Shown in pieces: positions 35,130 to 43,275 of a stretch of 64,000 nucleotides of DNA. A model generated the notes under the pieces. The model was not told where the DNA came from and made no database searches. It saw only the letters and a list, made by a program, of their open reading frames with translations. The stretch's first letter is position 1; the number at the start of each line of letters is the position of its first letter. The DNA is taken from contig NZ_CP022889.1 of assembly GCF_002269345.1 (NCBI RefSeq), positions 434,001 through 498,000 of the forward strand, given 5' to 3'. The position numbers and the translations under genes were made by a program. This stretch comes from Tsuneonella mangrovi. GTDB lineage: Bacteria > Pseudomonadota > Alphaproteobacteria > Sphingomonadales > Sphingomonadaceae.

Positions 35130-36305
35130 CTAGCTCAGCCGATTGCGGAAGTCTTCGTATTCAAAGCTCTTTACCATCTCGAGCTGGTCGGTCTCGCTGT
35201 CCCACAGCCAGATGCTCGGCAGTTGAACGCCGTTGAAGGTGTTGGTCTTGACCATCGAATAGTGTGCCTGGTCGAGGAACGCGATGCGCTGCCCCGGCTC
35301 AGCGGGAACCGGCAGCGAATAGTCGCCGATCACGTCGCCCGCGAGGCACGATGGGCCGCCGAGGCGGATCGGCTGCCCCTCCCCAACCTGCTCGTGCAGC
35401 ATAGCGGGGCGATAGGGCGCCTCGATCACGTCTGGCATATGGCACGTTGCGGAGATGTCGGTGATCGCGAACGGCACTTCGTTGACCCCGGTATCGAGGA
35501 TCGTACCGACGAGGATTCCCGCATCGAGCGCAACCGCCTCGCCAGGTTCGAGATAGATTTCCGCGCCGCTGTCTTCCTTGGCATCGCGCAGGAATTCGAC
35601 CAGCTCCTCGCGCTGGTAGTCGGCGCGGGTGATGTGGTGCCCGCCGCCCATATTGATCCATTTGAGGTGCCCGAACCACGGCTCGATCGCATCGAACACC
35701 TTGTCCCACGTCTGCTGGAGCGGTTCCAAGTCCTGCTCACACAGGTTGTGGAAGTGGATCCCGTCGACCTGTTCCATGATCTCCGGCGTCAACTGGTCGA
35801 GCGGGAAGCCTAGGCGACTGCCGGGGCTGGAGGGATCGTAACGCGGCACTTCGCCGGTCGGCACCTGCGGGTTTACCCTCAAGCCGATGTCGAACCCGCC
35901 GCCGCTCGCCCGTGCATTCTCAAGGATCAACGCCGCGCGTTCGAGCTGGCTGGGTGAATTGAAGATCACGTGATCCGACAGGCGGCAGATTTCGTCGAGC
36001 TCATCGGGCTTGTAGGCCGCCGAATAGGTCGCGATCTCGCCGTCGTAGAACTCGCTCGCCAGCCGCGCTTCCCACAAGCCGGAGGTGCACACCCCGTCGA
36101 GGTATTCGCCGATGATCGGCGCGACCGACCACATCGAGAAAGCCTTGAGTGCGGCGAGCACCTTGATGTCCGCAGCGTCTCGGATATCGGCCAGCACCTG
36201 GCAATTGGCGCGCAGCTTCGCCGCGTCGACCACGAACGCAGGGCTATCGACCAGGTTGAGGTCGAACTGTGCAAACGCCCCCGGATCTCCTGCGCGCGTT
36301 TCCAT
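35130..36305 (-). CDS. nspC: Carboxynorspermidine/carboxyspermidine decarboxylase
   Basis: PLP-dependent, fold-type III decarboxylase that converts carboxyspermidine (or carboxynorspermidine) to spermidine (or norspermidine). In the 391-residue protein the PLP lysine is Lys54 in LAALKAFSMW. The family features NLCEQDLEPLQQTW, WINMGGGHHIT and LEPGEAVALDAG are present, and PSCLAGDVIGDY carries the active-site Cys-x-Ala-Gly-Asp. The ATG at 36305 overlaps the TAA of the preceding lipoprotein gene (TAATG), indicating coupling. The upstream dehydrogenase makes its substrate. Confidence 0.93.
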   Translation of the reverse strand: METRAGDPGAFAQFDLNLVDSPAFVVDAAKLRANCQVLADIRDAADIKVLAALKAFSMWSVAPIIGEYLDGVCTSGLWEARLASEFYDGEIATYSAAYKPDELDEICRLSDHVIFNSPSQLERAALILENARASGGGFDIGLRVNPQVPTGEVPRYDPSSPGSRLGFPLDQLTPEIMEQVDGIHFHNLCEQDLEPLQQTWDKVFDAIEPWFGHLKWINMGGGHHITRADYQREELVEFLRDAKEDSGAEIYLEPGEAVALDAGILVGTILDTGVNEVPFAITDISATCHMPDVIEAPYRPAMLHEQVGEGQPIRLGGPSCLAGDVIGDYSLPVPAEPGQRIAFLDQAHYSMVKTNTFNGVQLPSIWLWDSETDQLEMVKSFEYEDFRNRLS

Positions 36306-36661
36306 TATTGGTCCACACTCCGCGAACATCGGACCAAGGTCTTTGGCTGCTCCCCATCCAGAGTCACAAGCATCCGGTCTTCACCGAGGCCTTCCAATGT
36401 TCCCGAAGGACCGCCCTGCAATGAGCCGAACCGGACAACCGGGCCATCGAGTCCCACGCTTGCGACCGTATACATGTGCTCAAAACTACCGACACTGTCT
36501 TTGGTAACAAAGAACCATGCATTGGTGTCCATCTTCGATCGGTCACAGGACTTAGGATCGGTCGACCATCTTCCGGAATAACTTGCAGGAATTTGGACCG
36601 TTTGACTGACGCAACCCGCCAATTGCAGCACGAGAACAGCGCGACAGATACGAGCCAGCAT
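36305..36661 (-). CDS. Small lipoprotein of unknown function within the polyamine operon
   Basis: A 118-residue product. The chosen ATG (36661) gives MLARICRAVLVLQLAGC, a lipobox with Cys17 as the lipidation site. The mature part contains SYSGRWSTDPKSCDR and ends LVRCSRSVDQ, with two more cysteines that could form a disulfide. Its start overlaps the stop of the dehydrogenase gene (TGATG) and its stop overlaps the nspC start (TAATG), so it is fully embedded in the spermidine operon. Base composition is less GC-rich than its neighbours. I do not recognise the family. Confidence 0.7.
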   Translation of the reverse strand: MLARICRAVLVLQLAGCVSQTVQIPASYSGRWSTDPKSCDRSKMDTNAWFFVTKDSVGSFEHMYTVASVGLDGPVVRFGSLQGGPSGTLEGLGEDRMLVTLDGEQPKTLVRCSRSVDQ

Positions 36662-37872
36662 CAAAACTCGACCGGCCCGTCCAACTCTTCCACCGTCCAC
36701 GGCAAACCGTGCCGGTTGAGCATGTCCATGAACGGATCGGGATCCATCTGCTCCATGTTGAACACGCCCTTGCCGCTCCAGATGCCCTGCACCATCATCG
36801 CGCTGCCGATCATCGCGGGGACGCCGGTGGTGTAGCTGACTGCCTGGTTGCCGGTTTCCTCGTAAGCCGCTTCATGGCTGCAGATATTCTTGATGTAGAA
36901 CGTTTTCTCGCCGCTTCCGTCGAGCGCCTCACCGGTAGCGATGCAGCCGATATTGGTGTTGCCGTGGGTCGTCTCGCCCAGCGTTTCCGGCTTGGGCAGC
37001 ACTGCGGCGAGGAACTGGAGCGGGATGATCTCCTTGCCCTGGTAGCGGATCGGTTCGATCGAGGTCATGCCGACGTTCTGCAGCACGGTCAGGTGCTTGA
37101 TGTACTCGTCGCCGAAGGTCATCCAGAACCGCGCGCGCTCGATCTCGGGATTGAACTTCGCGAGGCTTTCCAGCTCCTCGTGGTACATCATGTACATGTT
37201 CTTCGGGCCGACCGCCTCGAAGTCGAACTCGACCCGCTTGGCCATCGCCGGGGTCTCGACGAAGGTGTCGCCTTCCCAGTGCCGTGCTGGCGCGGTGACT
37301 TCGCGGATGTTGATTTCCGGGTTGAAGTTGGTCGCGAACGCCTGCCCATGATCGCCGCCGTTGCAGTCGAGGATGTCGAGCGTGCGGATGGTCTTGAGCT
37401 TGTGCTTCTTGAGCCACATCGTGAACACGCTGGTCACGCCCGGATCGAAGCCGCTGCCGAGCAGCGCCATCAGCCCGGCATCCTTGAACCGGTCGTGGTA
37501 GGCCCACTGCCACTTGTATTCGAACTTCGCCTCGTCCTTCGGCTCGTAATTGGCGGTGTCGAGATAGTTCACGCCGGCGGCCAGGCAGGCGTCCATGATC
37601 GGCAGGTCCTGGTACGGCAGCGCGAGGTTGACCACGAGGCTCGGCTCGATCTTGCGGATGAGGTTCGTCATCGCCGGGACTTCCTCGGCGTCGATCTCGT
37701 AGGTCGAGATATCCTCGCCCGTCCGCTCCTTCACGCTGGCGGCGATCGCATCGCACTTGCTCTTGGTGCGGCTGGCGAGGTGGATATCTGTGAATATATC
37801 CGCGTTCATCGCCATCTTGTGGACGCAGACCGAGCTGACCCCGCCCGCGCCGATTACCAGGACTTTCGACAT
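36661..37872 (-). CDS. Carboxynorspermidine/carboxyspermidine synthase (saccharopine dehydrogenase family)
   Basis: NADPH-dependent reductive condensation of aspartate semialdehyde with putrescine (or diaminopropane), giving carboxyspermidine (or carboxynorspermidine). The 403-residue protein starts MSKVLVIGAGGVSSVCVHKM (GxGGxG nucleotide motif), with GGAG five bases before the ATG. Diagnostic stretches are NLALPYQDLPIMDACLAAGVNYLDTANYE, LLGSGFDPGVTSVFTMW and YTTGVPAMIGSAMM. Together with the downstream decarboxylase it forms the alternative, S-adenosylmethionine-independent route to spermidine. Confidence 0.92.
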   Translation of the reverse strand: MSKVLVIGAGGVSSVCVHKMAMNADIFTDIHLASRTKSKCDAIAASVKERTGEDISTYEIDAEEVPAMTNLIRKIEPSLVVNLALPYQDLPIMDACLAAGVNYLDTANYEPKDEAKFEYKWQWAYHDRFKDAGLMALLGSGFDPGVTSVFTMWLKKHKLKTIRTLDILDCNGGDHGQAFATNFNPEINIREVTAPARHWEGDTFVETPAMAKRVEFDFEAVGPKNMYMMYHEELESLAKFNPEIERARFWMTFGDEYIKHLTVLQNVGMTSIEPIRYQGKEIIPLQFLAAVLPKPETLGETTHGNTNIGCIATGEALDGSGEKTFYIKNICSHEAAYEETGNQAVSYTTGVPAMIGSAMMVQGIWSGKGVFNMEQMDPDPFMDMLNRHGLPWTVEELDGPVEF

Positions 37873-37939
37873 AGCTACTCCGCAACGAATTCATGTGAAG
37901 CCGATTGGCTCTTGCTGGCAAACGCACTAGTCGGGTCGG

Positions 37940-38899
37940 ATGTTGAGCGAAAGCCCCCGTAGCCCCGATCATGCAGGCGTTTTGCGCGCGGCAGAGAAAA
38001 TTGCCGCGATCCTGCCGCCGACGCCGCTGCTGCCGGTCGAGATCGGTGGGGTCACCTGCCATGTGAAGGCGGAGAACCTGCAGCCGGTCGGCGCGTTCAA
38101 GATTCGCGGCGGATGGCATCGGCTGAGCGATCTGACCGACGAGGAAAAGGCACGCGGCGTCGTGGCCGTCTCCAGCGGAAATCACGCGCAGGGCGTCGCG
38201 TGGGCGGCGCGTCGGCTCGGGATCAAGGCAACGATCGTGATGCCGCGCGATGCCCCGCAAGTGAAGCTCGATGCGACCCGCGCGCTTGGTACAGAGGTTG
38301 TGCTCTACCAGCGCCCCGGCGAGGACCGCGACGAAGTCGCCGCAAAGATCATCGAGCAAAACGGCGCGGTGCTGGTCCATGCATTCAACGATCCGTGGGT
38401 GATCGAGGGACAAGGCAGCATGGGCATCGAAATGACGACCCAGCTCGGCCGCGAACCGAGCCGCATCGTCGCCCCGTGCGGCGGCGGGGGCATGGTTTCG
38501 GGCCTGTCGCTCGCGTGCCCGTCATCAGCCATAGTGCCGGTCGAGCCGGTCGGGTGGGACATGGTCGGGCAGGCGCTACTGGCAGGCGAAATCGTCCGCG
38601 CGGCAGACGATGCTCCGGCGACGATCTGCGACGCGTTGCAGCCTTTGGCGACCGGGCATCTGGTACTTTCGACCCTTGCCGGCAGGTCCGAGCCGGGTGT
38701 CGCGGTCACCGACGAAGAGGTCCGCGCCGCGCAGCGGTTTGCATTCTCGCGCCTGCAACTGGTTGTCGAACCGGGTGGCGCGGCGGCCTTGGCGGCAGCG
38801 CTCGCGGGCAAAGTCCCGGTGGACAGCGACACAGTCCTCGTCATCAGTGGCGGCAATGCCGATCCGGCGAAGTTTGCGAAGACGATCGCCGGCAATTGA
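37940..38899 (+). CDS. Threonine/serine dehydratase (PLP, fold type II)
   Basis: Deaminates L-threonine and/or L-serine to 2-oxoacids. The 319-residue protein has the PLP lysine Lys54 in PVGAFKIRGG, the substrate loop VSSGNHAQGVA and the glycine-rich phosphate cradle PCGGGGMVSGL. The C-terminal ACT regulatory domain of biosynthetic IlvA is absent, so it is the short, catabolic-type or serine-racemase-like form. It is divergent from the polyamine operon. Confidence 0.9.
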   Translation: MLSESPRSPDHAGVLRAAEKIAAILPPTPLLPVEIGGVTCHVKAENLQPVGAFKIRGGWHRLSDLTDEEKARGVVAVSSGNHAQGVAWAARRLGIKATIVMPRDAPQVKLDATRALGTEVVLYQRPGEDRDEVAAKIIEQNGAVLVHAFNDPWVIEGQGSMGIEMTTQLGREPSRIVAPCGGGGMVSGLSLACPSSAIVPVEPVGWDMVGQALLAGEIVRAADDAPATICDALQPLATGHLVLSTLAGRSEPGVAVTDEEVRAAQRFAFSRLQLVVEPGGAAALAAALAGKVPVDSDTVLVISGGNADPAKFAKTIAGN

Positions 38900-38962
38900 G
38901 TTGCGTTTGACAATCGTTCTCTCTGGGCGCAGTTTCCGGTGCAATCACTGGGGGAGGAATTC

Positions 38963-39412
38963 ATGGTGACGCAAATGCTCGCTCCGGCCGCCGTCCTCGT
39001 CGCTTGGTCGTTGGTGATGTTGCTCCTGATACCTGTGACGCGTTTTCCCGCGCTCTCCAAGCTAGGCATCAACCTGCGTACCGCCGCACGGGGAGTTCGC
39101 GGCAAGGACTCCGAGGAACACCTGCCGCCCAGGGTCAACTGGATTTCCCACAATTACACCCACCTGATGGAGCAGCCGACCATCTTCTATCCGGCGGTGA
39201 TCATCATCGCGCTATGCGGTGCGTCGGCGGGAGATGTGCTAGCGGCGTGGATCTATGTCGGACTGCGTATAGTCCATTCGTTGTGGCAGGCTTTCGTCAA
39301 TGTGGTGGCCATTCGCTTCGGCCTGTTCCTGGCCATGACCGGTGCCCTGCTTTACCTCGCCTACCGAGCTGTCACGCTAACACTGTTCGCCAATCCGGGA
39401 GCACTCGCATGA
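38963..39412 (+). CDS. MAPEG-family membrane protein (first of a tandem pair)
   Basis: A 149-residue protein with four transmembrane segments, a member of the MAPEG group (membrane-associated eicosanoid and glutathione metabolism). The polar stretch RVNWISHNYTHLMEQPTIFYP between helices 1 and 2 and YVGLRIVHSLWQAF later are family-typical. The ATG is preceded by a strong GGGGGAGG. The stop overlaps the start of the paralogue downstream (ATGA). Bacterial members are often uncharacterised; a glutathione-linked activity is only possible. Confidence 0.82.
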   Translation: MVTQMLAPAAVLVAWSLVMLLLIPVTRFPALSKLGINLRTAARGVRGKDSEEHLPPRVNWISHNYTHLMEQPTIFYPAVIIIALCGASAGDVLAAWIYVGLRIVHSLWQAFVNVVAIRFGLFLAMTGALLYLAYRAVTLTLFANPGALA

Positions 39413-39843
39413 TCGGCATGGATATTCTCAAGCCCGCCGTCGCGCTGATGGCATGGACGATGGTCATGTGGCTGTGGATGTACGCCACACGGATGCCTGC
39501 GATCGCCAAGCTCGAGGGCAACGACGCGCCCGGTGCGGATGTCGGCTGGACAGGCGCCAAGTTGGAAGCGGCATTGCCCCGCGAAGTCCAGTGGAAAGCC
39601 CACAACTACAACCACCTGCATGAAGCGCCGACGCTGTTCTACGCGGTCTGCCTGCTGCTTGCGGTGATCGGTCAGGGTAGCGGCCTCAATGCAACGATCG
39701 CGTGGGTCTATGTTGGCCTTCGGGTCATCCATTCGATCTGGCAGGCGACCGTCAACAAGGTCATGGTGCGCTTCGGCTTGTTTGCGCTGTCGACAGTCGC
39801 GTTGATCGCGCTGATCGTTCACGCCGCGATAGCGGTGTTCTGA
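39409..39843 (+). CDS. MAPEG-family membrane protein (second of a tandem pair)
   Basis: A 144-residue paralogue of the preceding gene. It shares the layout REVQWKAHNYNHLHEAPTLFY after the first helix and YVGLRVIHSIWQATVNKV later. The four-base overlap with its neighbour implies coupled translation and perhaps a hetero-oligomer, since MAPEG proteins are trimers; this is inference. It is convergent with trxB. Confidence 0.82.
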   Translation: MIGMDILKPAVALMAWTMVMWLWMYATRMPAIAKLEGNDAPGADVGWTGAKLEAALPREVQWKAHNYNHLHEAPTLFYAVCLLLAVIGQGSGLNATIAWVYVGLRVIHSIWQATVNKVMVRFGLFALSTVALIALIVHAAIAVF

Positions 39844-39853
39844 ACCAGGCCGT

Positions 39854-40831
39854 TCAGTAGGTGGCTTCGGGCGCCGCTTCGCGGGCAAATTCAGAGGTAG
39901 CCAGAAACCGCTCTGCGTCGAGCGCGGCCATGCACCCGGTTCCGGCGGCGGTCACCGCCTGGCGATAGGTATGGTCCATCACATCGCCGCAGGCGAACAC
40001 ACCGGGGATCGCAGTCTTCGGCGTGCCCGGCTCGACCACCAGATAACCACTCGCGTCCATCTCGAGCTTGCCCTTGAATAGCTCTGTTGCCGGGGCATGG
40101 CCGATAGCAACAAAAGCACCGTCTGCGGCAAAGTCGCTGCCCTCGCCCGTCACGGTATCCTTCAACGCCAGGTGCGTGAGGCCGCCCGCCAACGGATCGC
40201 CTTCGAAGCTTTCCACCACCTTGTTCCAAAGGACGGAGATCTTGGGGTTCTTGAATAGCCTTTCCTGCAGGATGCGTTCGGCCCGCAGTTCGTCGCGCCG
40301 GTGGATCAGGGTGACGTCGTCGGAATGATTGGTGAGGTAGAGCGCTTCCTCGACCGCGGTATTGCCGCCGCCGATTACAGCGACCTTCTTGCCGCGATAG
40401 AAGAACCCGTCGCACGTCGCACAGGCGGAAACGCCCTTGCCGCCCAGTTCCTGTTCGCCCGGAACCCCGAGCCAACGGGCCTGCGCACCTGTAGCTATCA
40501 CGAGCGTATCACCTTCGTAGCTATCGCCGCTGTCGCCTGTAGCGCGAAACGGCGATCCGCTTGCGAGATCGATGTCTACGATCGTGTCCCACATCATCCG
40601 CGTGCCGACGTGTTCGGCCTGCGCCTGCATTTCCTGCATCAGCCACGGACCCTGGATCACGTCCTTGAAGCCCGGGTAGTTTTCGACGTCAGTGGTGATC
40701 GTCAACTGGCCGCCCGGCTGGAGGCCCTGCACTACGATCGGTTCCATCATCGCCCGCGCACCGTAGATCGCGGCAGACAGCCCGGCCGGACCGGAGCCGA
40801 TGATGAGCATGCGGGTCTTGTGGGTCGCCAT
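39854..40831 (-). CDS. trxB: Thioredoxin-disulfide reductase
   Basis: NADPH-dependent reduction of thioredoxin. The 325-residue protein has the FAD motif LIIGSGPAGLSAAIYGARA, the NADPH motif VIGGGNTAVEEALYL and the redox motif SACATCDGFF (CATC). The C-terminal FAD contact is GVFACGDVMD ... RQAVTAAGTGCMAA. The ATG at 40831 has GAGG four bases before it. It is convergent with the MAPEG pair. Confidence 0.95.
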   Translation of the reverse strand: MATHKTRMLIIGSGPAGLSAAIYGARAMMEPIVVQGLQPGGQLTITTDVENYPGFKDVIQGPWLMQEMQAQAEHVGTRMMWDTIVDIDLASGSPFRATGDSGDSYEGDTLVIATGAQARWLGVPGEQELGGKGVSACATCDGFFYRGKKVAVIGGGNTAVEEALYLTNHSDDVTLIHRRDELRAERILQERLFKNPKISVLWNKVVESFEGDPLAGGLTHLALKDTVTGEGSDFAADGAFVAIGHAPATELFKGKLEMDASGYLVVEPGTPKTAIPGVFACGDVMDHTYRQAVTAAGTGCMAALDAERFLATSEFAREAAPEATY

Positions 40832-40923
40832 AATTCCTCCGTCGTGTCCGCGCCAGATAGGCACCTGTCGCTGCAATTGCGAGTCACCCGGGCAGGTCTT
40901 CCCACAAGCATTCCAAATCTACA

Positions 40924-40951
40924 GTTGCGATTGCAAACCATTCGCATTAGC
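40924..40951. promoter_or_regulatory. Fur-box-like element before outer-membrane protein gene
   Basis: An element with outer inverted repeats TGCGA (40926-40930) and TCGCA (40942-40946) enclosing TTGCAAACCAT. It lies 32-52 bases before the GTG of the exported barrel gene at 40978. The reverse complement starts TGCGAATGGTTTGC, close to alphaproteobacterial Fur/Irr boxes. It shares an 11-mer with the hemA upstream site. Confidence 0.5.
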
Positions 40952-40977
40952 GGCCCACACGAACGGAGATTCGATTC

Positions 40978-41694
40978 GTGAAGAAAATGATTGCGGCTGC
41001 CGCCTTCGCGGCGGCATGGCCCTCACTCGCCCATGCCGACCCGGGACAAGCGGGCGAAGTGTACGGCGCTACGGTAACTGCCGGACAGACCGAACTCGAA
41101 GCGCGCTATGGCGAGCTAGACGGTGGCTCAGCTGACGGCAGATCCAAGCTCAAGCTCGAAGGCGCATACGGCGTCAACGACCGCCTCCGGCTCGGCCTTG
41201 TCGGCGAAGTCGAACGCACACCGGGAACCTCGAGCGAATTCACATCACTCGGCTTCGAAGCCATCTATTCCCTCGGGAAAGTCGGCCCGGTCGATATCGC
41301 GCTATACGGAGAATACGAGGCCAAGTTCGACGGCGCGGACAAAGTCGAATCGAAGCTGCTTATGCAGCATAAGAGCGGCCCGCTTGATCTGCGCTTCAAC
41401 CTTATCGCGGAAAAGGAACTCGAAGCGAGCGAACCGGTCGAACTCGAATATGCCGCGTCTGCCGACGTCGAAGCGGTCGGAGAGATCCGGCTCGGAGTGC
41501 AGGCCTACGGCCAGCTCGGCGGCTTCAGTCGCTTCCTTCCAAGGGGCGGACATTACGTGGGGCCCGTCGCGAAGATCGAGATCGAAGGGCTCGGACCAGA
41601 GACCAGCCTCGGCGTCGGATACCTGTTCGCACTGGGCGCTGCAAAGGACAACGCTGACGGACAATTCCGGCTGACTGCCGAAGTCGAGTTCTAG
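40978..41694 (+). CDS. Exported beta-barrel-like protein of unknown function
   Basis: A 238-residue protein with a signal peptide (MKKMIAAAAFAAAWPSLAHA, cleavage before DPGQ) starting at GTG 40978, with GGAG upstream. The mature sequence is a run of amphipathic, charged beta-strand-like segments (KLKLEGAYGVNDRLRLGLVGEVER, LELEARYGEL-type patterns) and ends FRLTAEVEF with a terminal Phe, typical of outer-membrane barrels. No named family is recognised. A Fur-like site in its promoter region hints at iron-responsive expression. Confidence 0.65.
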   Translation: MKKMIAAAAFAAAWPSLAHADPGQAGEVYGATVTAGQTELEARYGELDGGSADGRSKLKLEGAYGVNDRLRLGLVGEVERTPGTSSEFTSLGFEAIYSLGKVGPVDIALYGEYEAKFDGADKVESKLLMQHKSGPLDLRFNLIAEKELEASEPVELEYAASADVEAVGEIRLGVQAYGQLGGFSRFLPRGGHYVGPVAKIEIEGLGPETSLGVGYLFALGAAKDNADGQFRLTAEVEF

Positions 41695-41698
41695 CGCA

Positions 41699-42487
41699 CT
41701 ACTCCACCAGCATTGCGCGCAAGCGCTCGACCTTGGCCTTGTCCACATCCAGTTCGGCATTGGCATAGGCTTCGACCGTTCCGTAGCGGTCGAGCAACCC
41801 GTTCACCGCGGTTTCGAGATATTCCGGGGCGACTCCCATCACGATGCGCATCCGGCGTTCGTCGACTTCTTCGCCGGTCGCGCGCAACGCCGCGATCGCC
41901 GCTTCGATCCGCGCTTCGTTGTTTCCGGCGGTGTTGGTCAACAGGTAGTCCTCCATTGCATCGTCCGGGTGGACCCCGAGCAGGCGGTGGAGGACCCAGA
42001 CCGCGAGGCCCGTGCGGTCCTTGCCGGCAAAGCAATGGACGAGGCTCGGCGCGTCGCGGGTTGCCAGGATCTCATAGTACTGGCGCAGGACGGTGTTGAG
42101 GTTCGGGCGGAACGGAATCGTACTGTAGACCCAGCGCATACGGCGGTGGGCCCCCTCTTCCGGTCCGTCGCCCTTTGCGGCCTCTTCGTGCGGAGCCACG
42201 CCCGAAGCGGTCTCTCCGTCAAAGTAAATCACTTCGGCATTGAATTCGGGCGAGCGACGACACGGGTGGTTGTCACGCTCCGAATTGCCGCGCAGGTCGA
42301 ATACGGTCTCGATGCCTAGTGCGTCGACCTTCGAGAGGTCGGCTTCGGTTGCATCGCGGTGATGACCCGAGCGCCACAGCACTCCGCGCTTCAGCCGTCC
42401 GCCGTCGGCTTGGTAGCCGCCGTAGTCGCGAAAGTTATGAATTCCTTCGAGGACGAGAACTCGGTCGTTGGTGGCTGCTTCAGTCAT
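41699..42487 (-). CDS. Tyrosine-protein phosphatase (dual-specificity-like)
   Basis: A 262-residue cysteine-based phosphatase. The P-loop signature is HCFAGKDRTG, with nucleophile Cys152 and Arg158. The N-terminal region NFRDYGGYQADGGRLKRGVLWRSG matches the bacterial 'Y_phosphatase3' group (PtpA/LipA-like). The start at 42487 (MTEAATNDRV) is chosen over longer in-frame sequence lacking family residues. Substrate could be phosphotyrosine, phosphoinositide or phosphoserine; not resolved. Confidence 0.87.
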   Translation of the reverse strand: MTEAATNDRVLVLEGIHNFRDYGGYQADGGRLKRGVLWRSGHHRDATEADLSKVDALGIETVFDLRGNSERDNHPCRRSPEFNAEVIYFDGETASGVAPHEEAAKGDGPEEGAHRRMRWVYSTIPFRPNLNTVLRQYYEILATRDAPSLVHCFAGKDRTGLAVWVLHRLLGVHPDDAMEDYLLTNTAGNNEARIEAAIAALRATGEEVDERRMRIVMGVAPEYLETAVNGLLDRYGTVEAYANAELDVDKAKVERLRAMLVE

Positions 42488-42546
42488 GCCCAGTGCCCTG
42501 CCAGCCTGCCGTGTCAGGGGCAAGACACCTGTTTGCCGGCTCGGCA

Positions 42547-43224
42547 TCAATCATCAGAAGCTACATCATCCGACACCGGGTTGCGCGGAACGAGGATCAG
42601 CGTGTTGTCCTCCACCCGCCACGAGGCAAGCCGCGAAAGCAGGTTCATCCCGATCACGTTGGTCTCGCCGAGGTTCGGTGCGATCACCGCATCGAGCCCG
42701 TTGGCCGCGACATTGCCAAACTGGAGCCGGTCGATCGTCGCCAGCTTGGCGGTGACGGTGCCGTTGGCTGTTTCGACCCTTACCGGCAGGCTCCCTGCTC
42801 GAGGATGGATGCCCGCATGGCCCGCAACCGGCTCCGAAACGGCGGTCAAAGTTGCACCGGTGTCGATCAGGAACGGGGCGGTCACCCCGTTGATCGTCGC
42901 TCGGACCCAGAAATGCCCGTCGGGCGCCATCGGCACGCGCGTCTCCCCGCCTTTCACGATCTGCTGCGGCAGTCCGAGTTCGGGCACTGCAACGTCAAGC
43001 CGCGGATCAAATCGCGCGACCTGCAGCACGACCACAACGAGGATACCCGCCAAAGCGAACGAACTCAGATTGTTGATCGCCCGCCCGAGGGGCACACCAC
43101 GCCGGGCGAAGAACCCGCCGAGCATGCTGCCGCCGATCGCTGCCAGGGTAGCAATCAGCAAGCCCGACCGCGGCACTGCCAGGATGACCTGTGAAAACGC
43201 AATCCAGAGGGCATGAAGGTCCAT
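42547..43224 (-). CDS. Membrane-anchored retropepsin-like aspartic protease
   Basis: A 225-residue protein with two N-terminal transmembrane segments (about residues 8-38 and 52-70) followed by a retropepsin-like domain. The active-site motif is IDTGAT with Asp121, and the flap-like region and NVIGMNLLSR near the C-terminus fit the TIGR02281/clan AA single-domain proteases, which dimerise to build one active site. The substrate is unknown. It lies 59 bases before the phosphatase gene on the same strand. Confidence 0.82.
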   Translation of the reverse strand: MDLHALWIAFSQVILAVPRSGLLIATLAAIGGSMLGGFFARRGVPLGRAINNLSSFALAGILVVVVLQVARFDPRLDVAVPELGLPQQIVKGGETRVPMAPDGHFWVRATINGVTAPFLIDTGATLTAVSEPVAGHAGIHPRAGSLPVRVETANGTVTAKLATIDRLQFGNVAANGLDAVIAPNLGETNVIGMNLLSRLASWRVEDNTLILVPRNPVSDDVASDD

Positions 43225-43275
43225 CGGGAATGACGTTACACCGAAGCCGGTTGCTGCGCCATGACTGGCGAATGC

